Below, one piece after another: positions 1-8,560 of a stretch of DNA of 64,000 nucleotides. Origin of the DNA: Caprella mutica (lineage: Eukaryota > Arthropoda > Malacostraca > Amphipoda > Caprellidae); assembly GCA_947561585.1 (NCBI GenBank), contig CANNZV010000927.1, positions 124,001 through 188,000 on the forward strand, read 5' to 3'. The notes below the pieces were generated by a model. The model was given only the letters and a program-made list of their open reading frames with translations. It searched no databases and was not told the DNA's origin. How positions within the stretch are numbered: the stretch's first letter is position 1; the number at the start of each line of letters is the position of its first letter. A program made the translations under genes and the position numbers.

Positions 1-270
1 GTACTTGGTATCGCTATTGACAAAAAAGTGCAGATACCGCAGTATTTTGAAAAAATTATAATATAGTTTATTATCAATTACAATGAAAATTATAATTTAA
101 ATTAATGTAAAAATAATTTGAAATAGATTGGTAATCCTAATGTTCATAATTCCATAATTATTAGCTAATCTCGTATAAATAATCAAAGTATCGCTATCGG
201 TTAAAATCTAGGTATCAGTATCGGCATGGTATCTGTATCGGTGAAAATTTTGGTATCGTCCTATCCCTAA
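1..270. mobile_element. GGTATCG-rich fragment, possible hAT-type terminal repeat
   Basis: The motif GGTATCG and close variants (TATCGGT, GTATCAG, GTATCGC) recurs near 7, 188, 211, 229 and 252, and the block ends at about 270 with GTCCTATCCCTAA. Read on the minus strand this is TTAGGGATAGGACGATACC, which resembles the CAGGGATGGGA-type ends of animal hAT non-autonomous elements; that family likeness is from general knowledge, not a match I could run. The middle (60-180) is AT-rich with no structure I can name. The left side runs off the window, so the matching terminus and target-site duplication cannot be seen. It could instead be a simple degenerate repeat. Confidence 0.35.
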
Positions 271-302
271 TATATGGAGTGACCACAGGCTAGTACAACT
301 TT

Positions 303-429
303 TAATACTTTAGAAAAGTATTACCTTGATATTCTTCATATTACGAAACTGCTTGTCTGTATCTTTGAAATATCCTCAAATGAACAAAGCTATTTGAAAC
401 ATACAAGCAGTTTCATAATCCAAAGTATT
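303..429. repeat. Imperfect inverted repeat (hairpin)
   Basis: The 17-base arm at 340-356 (ATTACGAAACTGCTTGT) is the reverse complement of 403-419 (ACAAGCAGTTTCATAAT) with a single mismatch, leaving a loop of 46 bases. An outer pair, AATACTTTAG near 304 and CCAAAGTATT just after 419, could extend it with a bulge on the left. It may be the core of a small palindromic element or a structured RNA; nothing decides between these. The sequence around it to 780 shows no gene. Confidence 0.5.
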
Positions 430-782
430 TCAGACAGCATTCACCCAAGCATAAATGAACTCCTTAAGTAATTTGAGATAATTTTTTATTGTTTTATTTT
501 GTAAATTTAGCTCAACCAATAAATTTTAATGCATATTAATAAAAAAAATTTTTTGATACATACCAATAAAACCTAGCACCGATTTTAGCTACCCCAACTA
601 GCTTATTCTTGATAATCATCATTTTTTCCTTTGAAAATAATACATATTGATCATGTAACTTAATATTTTCAATCAAACACATCATTGTATGACCTATTAG
701 TTACTAAATATGTCCTTACTACTTTGTAAACATCATAAAACATGGTTAGAAGCAACACAAAGGAGACAGAAACTGAAGCAGT

Positions 783-1003
783 TCAGTACTGGTATGCAGT
801 CTGTACAGTGCAAGTAGCAAGCCAGTCTTTTTTGCATTCAACGGTTTTGTTAAATGTTCTCTCCTTCAAGTTTGCTATTTTATTACGGATATCTAAAAAT
901 TGTTGATCTGTGTTATCAACCTGGAGCATTGTTAACGATGGAAACAATTTTTCTCTTTGTTCCCTCATTTCATGGAGTCTGGCCAGAATACTACTTTGCT
1001 CTC
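783..1003 (-). CDS. Unrecognised minus-strand open frame, possible 3' exon
   Basis: On the minus strand a frame stays open from a TAA upstream of 1003 down to a TGA at 783-785. The first methionine is at 968 (61 residues); about a dozen more residues can be read upstream, from a weak AG acceptor at 1004-1005. The peptide is charged and looks helical, with readings such as ILARLHEMREQREKLFP and QFLDIRNKIANLKERTF, and it ends in CTVQTAYQY. Its residue mix is more protein-like than the surrounding AT-rich DNA would give by chance. I do not recognise a family, and no zinc-binding pattern or signal peptide is visible. The acceptor lacks a pyrimidine tract. It could be a terminal exon, a transposon-derived fragment or a chance frame. 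The plus-strand frame over the same bases looks less protein-like. Confidence 0.35.
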
Positions 1004-1410
1004 CTGTTTTTAAATTTTAATGAATCAAATTTTTGATATATATTTTCAAGAGAACCTTCATTTGATATTTACACTTCCATTGGGAAACAGTAAAGAATAA
1101 ATGAATCATCCACTAAAATAATAAATAACAAGTAATAGAAGTAACCTGTTTATCCCAGGCATAACTGTTGCATGGATGATGTTAGTCTCTTGGTTCGAAG
1201 TGACTACCGAGGTGCGCAGTTTGGCACACTCATTCACCTTATTGCTGTAAGAGCACTGACATACTAATTATTTGGATAAATACTCATAATATGAGTATCT
1301 TACCATTTATCATATTTACTTGTCAAACCGTGTATAATTATGTGAAAACATATGTCATGAAACGACAGCATCCAAATGGGTTAAAATTAAAGATATCAAT
1401 AACTACTTAA
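1004..1410. other. Non-coding, nothing recognised
   Basis: AT-rich sequence with no sustained open frame on either strand. The GGTTCGAAG at about 1192 recalls a tRNA T-loop, but the flanking bases cannot pair as a T-stem. Confidence 0.6.
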
Positions 1411-1835
1411 TAAATTTATGAAATAAAGAGCGCGTGTCTGCCGAGTGACATGACAAAAAGTTAACATTCTTTTATTTTTCTAGAGCTTTCAAATAAATCA
1501 ATATTCTTCATCAATATCCTAATTTTGACTAATTTTAAATGAAATAATTAGAAATAATAAGTATTAAGGATACCAAAATTAATAAAGTCACCTAACTAAT
1601 TAACAAATAATAAAGAAAAATAATAGAAAATAATAAGTTATCAACCCAAAATAGTTAAATTAAATGAACTCGCTTGTTCATTGAGCAAGGGCAACTGTTT
1701 ATGAATATATATAGATTCCAATGAACGAATGCCACACTGGTTTGAAGTTTGCAAAATTTTGAAATTTTCTTCCTTAATTAATTTTGGAATGGTAACTTAT
1801 TTGTCGTGTCACTCGCTCTTCATTTCATAAATTTA
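1411..1835. mobile_element. MITE-like element with about 45-bp inverted ends
   Basis: The left arm (1411-1464) and the right arm (about 1792-1835) are inverted copies of each other: TAAATTTATGAAATAAAGAGCG then GAGTGACATGACAAAAAGTTAAC on the left, and the reverse complement of the right arm reads TAAATTTATGAAATGAAGAG then CGAGTGACACGACAAATAAG. The left arm carries about ten extra bases (near 1432-1441) that the right arm lacks. The roughly 330-base interior is AT-rich and has no coding frame, as expected of a non-autonomous DNA transposon. I could not identify a clear target-site duplication, so the element's true limits and superfamily are open. Confidence 0.5.
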
Positions 1836-2460
1836 CTGAGATTTCCAAGAAGGAAGCCAATAGCTAACTGAAATTACAACTAATTCATTAAACACTAAAT
1901 TCATTATTGTCAACTAGTGTTTGTGTGCAACAGACTGGCAGCACTGACCAGCACAGTCACACGGCAGACTTTAGGTCAGTCTTCCATAAATTTCAGGAGT
2001 TTGCAGAGGTCAATTAGATAATGTAGATGTTGGAAACAACTTAATAATTACTTTATTTGGTATATATTATGTTTTACAGATAAAGAGTAAGGTGAAAAAG
2101 TAAATAAACATGCATTTGTGAAAAAAGAACATTTTGTGAAAAAAATTGAATAAAAAAATTCTATAAAAAAAAACGCTGTCAAAAAAAACATTTCTTTTTC
2201 TAACACTATGCACAGATGAGGCTTCATTTATGTTCTTGCCTGTCTGTTCTTTGTTTTAAGTATTTAGACTTTCACTTCACAATTATTACAAAGTCTTTCA
2301 GTGAATCTGTTTCTTCCGTTTATCTAAATTCTTGGTTTGATTTAATTGTTGAAGTCTGCAGTGCAGGTTAGCTGTGTGTGTCTTTTCATGAGGAATAACA
2401 AGGTTTTTTTTTAATTCTCACTACAATTTTGCCTACAAATAACAAGTTATCTGACAAATT
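1836..2460. other. Non-coding with A-rich tract
   Basis: No gene is supported here. 2090-2205 is an A-rich low-complexity tract with repeated GTGAAAAAA-like words. A slightly more GC-rich patch at 1925-1990 has no recognisable content. Confidence 0.6.
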
Positions 2461-2729
2461 TTATGTCGCAGACATCATACTAATTTCACCATTACATAAA
2501 TTTTTCCTGATGACAGCAAAACGTGTTGCGAACGATTCCCTTCCACTACCGATTTGGTTAATATTTGCAAGATATAAGCGTGAAATTTTTGATACTGAGC
2601 TTAAACTCATTTCTCTGTTTATTGTCTGTGCTTTGATTTCTAAATTATCAAAAGAGATTTAGCATTCTTTGCAACTATGAACAGATTAAATCCATTATCC
2701 TCAACAACAGCTTTTGAGCTTGATTCAAT
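2461..2729 (-). pseudogene. Frame-disrupted minus-strand coding remnant
   Basis: Two adjoining minus-strand frames look like parts of one protein broken by a single-base indel. The upstream part (2729 down to a TAG at 2640-2642) reads for example VVEDNGFNLFIVAKN. The downstream part (2658 to a TAA at 2461-2463) reads for example SRLYLANINQIGSGRESFA, with a methionine at 2610 that gives 49 residues. The two overlap at about 2645-2658, where a 1-bp shift would join them. Farther upstream to about 2880 a third stretch looks like decayed protein (DYFHHHENSDSF) but contains several stops. I do not recognise the family; a dead transposase or a dead host gene are both possible. The 77-codon plus-strand frame across the same bases (2429-2662) has no support of its own. 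Confidence 0.3.
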
Positions 2730-2880
2730 GCAACTTTAATTAAATGTTCACAATTGGTGAAATTGATCCGGAAGTATCTTAAACTCCTGGCTTGATACGT
2801 TGATAGGTATATATCTATTCTAAACCAACTCCAAGATTCAAGGAAAATGAATCACTATTTTCATGATGGTGAAAATAATC

Positions 2881-3277
2881 ATGAAATTAGGGCAAAGTAC
2901 ACTAAAAAATTATTGGACAAACAATCTTAGATACTTAGTAAATTTTGCCTGAAAACACTTGGAAAATGATTGTTATGAATATGTATAGAGCAATCTTGTT
3001 ATTCTTGTATAATATTAAAACAAAAAGGTTTTCTAGAAAAGAAAATAGTGTATTTTAAAATAAAACAGTATTTCCAATAAAAAAATTTTTTAGGCTGTTT
3101 TTATTGGGCAATGTTTTTTTTAATAAAAAACATGTTTTAAACAAAAACAAAGTTTTTTTTAATGGTTGCATCACTAATGTTGAAACTTTTGTTAGGTAAT
3201 GTTTTTTAATCATTATTTACTTGAATATAATTTCCTTTTGGAGGCTTTCTCCTGTACTCATCTCCATGTTTTTTTAG
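2881..3277. other. Non-coding; AT-rich possible MITE end; 3' splice acceptor
   Basis: No coding frame. 3060-3185 is a dense alternation of poly-A and poly-T runs, with TTTTATTGGGCAATG, and finishes with GGTTGCATCACTAATG; read on the other strand as TAGTGATGCAACC it resembles a hAT-type element end, which is an inference only. A run of seven T followed by AG at 3276-3277, preceded by CTGTACTCATCTCC, makes a good splice acceptor for the exon that follows. Confidence 0.45.
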
Positions 3278-3456
3278 CTGAATTGAAAGCAGAAGGAGCC
3301 ACCACAGAAGTCATAGCAGAAAAAATGAAAGCGGAGACGAGCTAACGACTTGAACACTAGCGCAAGACTGTGTGCTTCAGTTGTCGCAAGCCTGGCCATC
3401 AGGTTGCGGACTGTCCTTTGAAAGGCAACACGACAGGTGTTGGATCTTGTTTCACA
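3278..3456 (+). CDS. ZCCHC9: ZCCHC9-type gene, exon with knuckle 1 and two in-frame stops
   Basis: From the acceptor at 3276-3277 one frame reads ELKAEGATTEVIAEKMKAET, then S, a TAA stop (3343-3345), RLEH, a TAG stop (3358-3360), then RKTVCFSCRKPGHQVADC to the GT donor at 3457. The CCHC knuckle CFSCRKPGHQVADC (from 3373) keeps all four ligands. The exon closes on the first half of knuckle 2 (CFT), which needs the next exon to be completed. Both sides of the stops look like ZCCHC9 sequence, so the exon was once continuous. Either the locus is damaged, or splicing now enters at the CACTAG ending at 3360, with GCTAAC (3341-3346) as a possible branch site; the coding exon would then begin at 3361 in phase 0 and give 32 residues. 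No exon for the protein's N-terminus is visible upstream. Confidence 0.75.
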
Positions 3457-4283
3457 GTAAGTAGTGTGGTCTATTTATCAGTTTTATCTTTCTATTCACA
3501 AAATTCAGAAATAGTTACCTGATTAGCTCATTAAGGATGATGGACTAATTCTTATTTGATTGACTGATTATTAAGAACCATGGTTAATCTCTAATTACAC
3601 TGTGATATTTTATTTAAATTAACCTTATTAGCTATTATGGGGGCAGTCAGTCTGACGATCAGACAAAGGACAACCAAGTGCTCTATCCTTAAGCTGTTGG
3701 TGGTGAATGAAAAAGAAGGGGGTGGAGTCCCTTGGACACCAAACTTTTATTTTGGATTATGTATTGTCTTTTTCTTTTTTTACCTTTTTATCATTTTTGG
3801 ATTCTAGCTACTTTCAGTATTAGAGGATAGTGCTAGGGTTGTGCTCTTCTACTTTCAGGTCTTAGATTTTTCTGTTAGGTAGGCTTCATTTAATATCACC
3901 TCTTCGAATTGTCAGATCAGCCACCGGTGCTTGTGTCACTTTTTGTCGCAATCCTTAGTAAGTGACTGTATTCACGGAGAAGCTCTTTTGCATTCATGAG
4001 TGTTGAAAGGCCACTTTCCTTTCTGACTGCTTCTTCCAGTTTCCCTTACTAGGATGCTTATTCTTGCCATCAATGCTACGGTTACCTGTGGTAGCAGAGT
4101 AGTCAGTTCAGTGCATGGAGAGTACTTTCACTGTCCCCTCTTCTACGAGGCCTTCTTCTCTTTGCGTCATCTCATAGTGGATAGAGACAACTTTTAAACA
4201 CCTAAAATATCGTTTTAAATAGCAATCGGACGAGTAAATTCTATATTTCGAATCATGCATTAATTAGATTGTTTCTATTTCAG
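3457..4283 (+). other. Intron 1 of the ZCCHC9-type gene
   Basis: An 827-bp intron with donor GTAAGT at 3457 and acceptor TTGTTTCTATTTCAG ending at 4283. The join restores knuckle 2 of the protein exactly, which is the best evidence for both junctions. Its middle is occupied by a dispersed repeat; the remainder is unremarkable. Confidence 0.8.
3679..4050. repeat. Dispersed repeat, copy 1
   Basis: This block is a diverged copy of 5847-6135. Shared words in the same order include CTCTATCCT, GGTGAATG, GTGCTAGGGTT, GTGCTCTTC, AGTAAGTGACTG, ATTCAC, and CACTTTCCTTTCTGACT followed by CTTCTTCCAG. Copy 1 has extra sequence in the middle (about 3870-3950). No coding frame is kept. It is probably a decayed LINE, SINE or non-autonomous element; the type cannot be settled from two copies. 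Confidence 0.65.
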
Positions 4284-4502
4284 TGTGGATCTCTCGAGCA
4301 TCAATCAAGCAGTTGCCCAAAATCGAATGACTCCAAAGACGGGATTCAGACCTACAAATACGCAACTTGTTTCATCTGCAGAGAGAAAGGTCACATCACT
4401 ATCAATTGTCCAAAGAACGACAAGGGTATTTACCCCAAAGGTGGTTCGTGTACTCTTTGTGTCTCTAAGATGCATCTCATTAAAGACTGCCCTAGAAATC
4501 CG
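4284..4502 (+). CDS. ZCCHC9: ZCCHC9-type gene, exon with knuckles 2 to 4
   Basis: This 219-bp, phase-0 exon encodes 73 residues without a stop. It supplies the rest of knuckle 2 (CGSLEHQSSSC, completing CFT from the previous exon), all of knuckle 3 (CFICREKGHITINC) and all of knuckle 4 (CTLCVSKMHLIKDC). Each keeps the C-x2-C-x4-H-x4-C spacing. Between knuckles 3 and 4 comes PKNDKGIYPKGGS, the counterpart of the conserved NPKGLYADGGG linker of animal ZCCHC9. Members of this family are nuclear RNA-binding zinc-knuckle proteins; that role is taken from the family, not shown here. The exon ends CCTAGAAATCCG before GTAAGT. The retained ligands and open frame argue that this part has been under selection. 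A second plus-strand frame over the same bases (4285-4506) is a shadow. Confidence 0.88.
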
Positions 4503-5357
4503 GTAAGTTCGATATTAAGATATTTTAGTTGTCTGTTACACTTAATCTAGTAAATTCGATATTTTAGTTGTCTGTTACACTTAATCTAGTAAATTCGATA
4601 TTTTAGTTGTCTGTTACACTTAATCTAGTAAATTCGATATTTTAGTTGTCTGTTACACTTAATCTAGTAAATTCGATATTTTAGTTGTCTGTTACACTTA
4701 ATCTAGTAAATTCGATATTTTAGTTGTCGGTTACACTTAATCTAGTAAATTCGATATTTTAGTTGTCGGTTACACTTAATCTAGTAAATTCGATATTTTA
4801 GTTGTCTGTTACACTTAATCTAGTAAATTCGATATTTTAGTTGTCTGTTACACTTAATCTAGTAAATTCGATATTTTAGTTGTCTGTTACACTTAATCTA
4901 GTAAATTCGATATTTTAGTTGTCTGTTACACTTAATCTAGTAAATTCGATATTTTAGTTGTCTGTTACACTTAATCTAGTAAATTCGATATTTTAGTTGT
5001 CTGTTACACTTAATCTAGTAAATTCGATATTTTAGTTGTCGGTTACACTTAATCTAGTAAATTCGATATTTTAGTTGTCGGTTACACTTAATCTAGTAAA
5101 TTCGATATTTTAGTTGTCTGTTACACTTAATCTAGTAAATTCGATATTTTAGTTGTCTGTTACGCTTAATCTAGTAAATTCGATATTTTAGTTGTCGGTT
5201 ACACTTAATCTAGTAAATTCGATATTTTAGTTGTCGGTTACACTTAATCTAGTAAATTCGATATTTTAGTTGTCTGTTACACTTAATCCAGTAAATTCGA
5301 TATTTTAGTTGTCTGTTACACTCAATCTAGTAAATTCGATATTTTAGTTGTTGGTTA
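4503..5357 (+). repeat. 39-bp minisatellite, about 22 copies, starting at the splice donor
   Basis: A tandem array of a 39-bp unit (for example 4561-4599) with very few differences between copies. The main variation is one base, TTGTCTGTT against TTGTCGGTT. Rarer changes are TACGCTT near 5162, ATCCAG near 5287, and a diverged last copy near 5341-5357. The unit contains GTAAATTCGATATT, and the gene's own donor reads GTAAGTTCGATATT at 4503-4516, so the exon-intron junction is itself the first, slightly different copy (with a small internal AAGATATT duplication). The array takes up about 80% of intron 2. Confidence 0.95.
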
Positions 5358-5570
5358 CGCATACAGTAGTATTTCATTTTTAAAGGTTCCTCTCCACGAT
5401 AAATTTAAATTTCTCCTAGATAGGTTTACATTCGTAGAATGAAGGTTACATAACTTATCCCAGTTAACAGACTAGAATTTGATCAAGTCTTTGCTTCGTA
5501 ACTAATTTACTTTATTTATTTAGTTTTGATTTAGAATCTCCTTTACATTATTTCTGTCGTTACTTCACAG
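5358..5570 (+). other. 3' part of intron 2 with acceptor
   Basis: Unique sequence after the minisatellite, ending in a pyrimidine-rich stretch and TTACTTCACAG at 5570. Intron 2 as a whole is 1,068 bp (4503-5570). Confidence 0.75.
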
Positions 5571-5702
5571 GACAAGGACAAAGAAAGGAAAGAAGTTACG
5601 GCATCTATCATGAGAGCGAATCAGGACCTAGTAACAATAGAGGATGAAGATGCTGCGGAGAAATTGAGCACTAAAAAGAAAATTAAAAAAGTTATCTTTT
5701 AA
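5571..5702 (+). CDS. ZCCHC9: ZCCHC9-type gene, last exon
   Basis: This exon of 132 bp encodes 43 residues plus a TAA stop at 5700-5702, in phase with the previous exon. It begins DKDKERKEVTASIMRANQ, passes through an acidic stretch (TIEDEDAAE) and finishes with the basic tail KKKIKKVIF. An acidic patch followed by a lysine-rich end closing on a hydrophobic pair plus Phe is how animal ZCCHC9 proteins end, so the C-terminus looks complete. From 3361 the three exons together give 148 residues. The stop here is TAA, which argues against TAA being read as an amino acid in the first exon. No AATAAA lies just downstream; the first weak poly-A signal I see is ATTAAA at 6359. Confidence 0.82.
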   Translation, partial: DKDKERKEVTASIMRANQDLVTIEDEDAAEKLSTKKKIKKVIF

Positions 5703-5846
5703 AATATATAATTGATTTGAAAAAGCTTTATTTTATAATTCCTAAAGTTAATATTCCAGTACTGTTCCCTATTTTAATTGTTTCCATATTTTTTACTATT
5801 TATCAAAGGGTAATCAATTTCATGCTCTGGTAAAATTGCCCTCAGG

Positions 5847-6207
5847 AGCTCTATCCTGAAGCTGTCTGTGGTGAATGGAAGAGAAGGTGGATGTGTCAAT
5901 CGGGCCCAGAACTGATGTAATTCGGATTAATTAATTGTCATTTTTACCATACTTATAACAATTTAACGTGCTAGGGTTATGCTCTTCAACTACGAGGTCC
6001 CACGTGTCTCTTTTCATCACCTTCCTTGGTAAGTGACTGCATTCACTGAGTAGCTTTTCTGCATCCTTGAACTTGTAGTAAGTGACTTTGTTTTTGGATC
6101 CACTTTCCTTTCTGACTACTTCTTCCAGTCCCTTGTATTTAATTTCCTTTTGACGTTAGCGATATGGCCTTCGGTTCCGATGCAGACGTTAAACCCCAAC
6201 TGAACTA
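5847..6207. repeat. Dispersed repeat, copy 2
   Basis: This is the second copy of the element found at 3679-4050, in the same orientation, with alignable sequence to about 6135. Beyond that it continues into TATGGCCTTCGGTTCCGATG and CAGACGTTAAACCCCAACTG (about 6164-6204), a relatively GC-rich end that copy 1 lacks. It lies downstream of the gene's stop codon and may be within its 3' untranslated region. It has no intact frame. Confidence 0.6.
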
Positions 6208-6240
6208 ATTAATTGTTGTAAAACTGGAGACTTCTACTTT

Positions 6241-6263
6241 CAATGTTGTTAATAACAACATTG
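6241..6263. repeat. Perfect 23-base palindrome
   Basis: Arms CAATGTTGTTA and TAACAACATTG (11 bases each) pair perfectly around one central A. The sequence around it (6208-6478) is AT-rich and otherwise empty. It could be a dimeric protein-binding site, a hairpin or chance in AT-rich DNA. Confidence 0.6.
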
Positions 6264-8029
6264 TTAATTTTAATGGTTTAATATAATAATTTCAAATATT
6301 CTAAACATTGTCATTTTATTCCTTTGCTAAAATATAATAATTTATTACTGTTGAGTACATTAAAACAACAGTTTCTAAAATATGAACTAGAGGAGATGCA
6401 GCAATTAACCAAATTCAAAGGTTTACCCATATTAATTCCCATGCTACATCCGTAGTTTAGTTTCCGCACTTTTTTCTCGTCTAATAATGTTCAGAGTAAT
6501 GTCTAATAATGTTCAGAGTAATGTATAATAATGTTCAGAGTAATGTATAATAATGTTCAGAGTAATGTCTAATAATGTTCAGAGTAATGTATAATAATGT
6601 TAAGAGTAATGTCTAATAATGTTCAGAGTAATGTCTAATAATGTTCAGAGTAATGTATAATAATGTTAAGAGTAATGTCTAATAATGTTCAGAGTAATGT
6701 CTAATAATGTTCAGAGTAATGTATAATAATGTTCAGAGTAATGTATAATAATGTTCAGAGTAATGTCTAATAATGTTCAGAGTAATGTCTAATAATGTTC
6801 AGAGTAATGTATAATAATGTTCAGAGTAATGTATAATAATGTTCAGAGTAATGTCTAATAATGTTCAGAGTAATGTATAATAATGTTCAGAGTAATGTAT
6901 AATAATGTTCAGAGTAATGTATAATAATGTTCAGAGTAATGTATAATAATATTCAGAGTAATGTATAATAATGTTCAGAGTAATGTCTAATAATGTTCAG
7001 AGTAATGTATAATAATGTTCAGAGTAATGTATAATAATGTTAAGAGTAATGTCTAATAATGTTCAGAGTAATGTATAATAATGTTCAGAGTAATGTCTAA
7101 TAATGTTCAGAGTAATGTCTAATAATGTTCAGAGTAATGTATAATAATGTTCAGAGTAATGTCTAATAATGTTCAGAGTAATGTATAATAATGTTCAGAG
7201 TAATGTCTAATAATGTTCAGAGTAATGTATAATAATGTTCAGAGTAATGTCTAATAATGTTCAGAGTAATGTATAATAATGTTCAGAGTAATGTATAATA
7301 ATGTTCAGAGTAATGTCTAATAATGTTCAGAGTAATGTATAATAATGTTCAGAGTAATGTATAATAATGTTCAGAGTAATGTATAATAATGTTCAGAGTA
7401 ATGTATAATAATGTTCAGAGTAATGTATAATAATGTTCAGAGTAATGTATAATAATGTTCAGAGTAATGTCTAATAATGTTCAGAGTAATGTATAATAAT
7501 GTTCAGAGTAATGTATAATAATGTTCAGAGTAATGTATAATAATGTTCAGAGTAATGTATAATAATGTTCAGAGTAATGTCTAATAATGTTCAGAGTAAT
7601 GTATAATAATATTCAGAGTAATGTATAATAATGTTCAGAGTAATGTATAATAATGTTAAGAGTAATGTCTAATAATGTTCAGAGTAATGTCTAATAATGT
7701 TCAGAGTAATGTAGAATAATGTTCAGAGTAATGTATAATAATGTTCAGAGTAATGTCTAATAATGTTCAGAGTAATGTCCAATAATGTTCAGAGTAATGT
7801 ATAATAATGTTCAGAGTAATGTATAATAATGTTCAGAGTAATGTATAATAATGTTCAGAGTAATGACTAATAATGTTCAGAGTAATGTATAATAATGTTC
7901 AGAGTAATGTCTAATAATGTTCAGAGTAATGTATAATAATGTTCAGAGTAATGTATAATAATGTTCAGAGTAATGTATAATAATGTTCAGAGTAATGTCT
8001 AATAATGTTCAGAGTAATGTATAATAATG

Positions 8030-8560
8030 TTCAGAGTGATGTATAATAATGTTCAGAGTAATGTATAATAATGTTCAGAGTAATGTACAATAATGTTCAG
8101 AGTAATGTATAATAATGTTCAGAGTAATGTATAATAATGTTCAGAGTAATGTATAATAATGTTCAGAGTAATGTCTAATAATGTTCAGAGTAATGTATAA
8201 TAATGTTCAGAGTAATGTATAATAATGTTCAGAGTAATGTCTATTAATGTTCAGAGTAATGTCTAATAATGTTCAGAGTAATGTATAATAATGTTCAGAG
8301 TGATGTATAATAATGTTCAGAGTAATGTATAATAATGTTCAGAGTAATGTACAATAATGTTCAGAGTAATGTATAATAATGTTCAGAGTAATGTATAATA
8401 ATGTTCAGAGTAATGTATAATAATGTTCAGAGTAATGTCTAATAATGTTCAGAGTAATGTCTAATAATGTTCAGAGTAATGTCTAATAATGTTCAGAGTA
8501 ATGTATAATAATGTTCAGAGTAATGTCTAATAATGTTCAGAGTAATGTCTAATAATGTTC
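8030..8560. repeat. 12-unit local duplication inside the satellite
   Basis: The variant run AGAGTGATG, followed two units later by TGTACAATAATG, occurs near 8038 and again near 8302. The spacing is 264 bp (12 units) and the same neighbours follow, which marks a recent local tandem duplication. Confidence 0.6.

Noticed and set aside
854..1036. Plus-strand 60-codon open frame
   Set aside because: It overlaps the more protein-like minus-strand frame and has no motif or splice context.
1170..1230. tRNA gene suggested by GGTTCGAAG
   Set aside because: The flanks do not form a T-stem, and no acceptor or anticodon arm is found.
2429..2662. Plus-strand 77-codon open frame
   Set aside because: It lies opposite a minus-strand coding remnant and has no recognisable motif; probably a shadow.
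3340..3360. Alternative genetic code with TAA/TAG as glutamine
   Set aside because: The last exon ends with TAA at the position where the family's conserved C-terminus ends, so TAA acts as a stop in this gene.
4285..4506. Second plus-strand frame across the zinc-knuckle exon
   Set aside because: A different frame of the real exon, without cysteine-histidine motifs.
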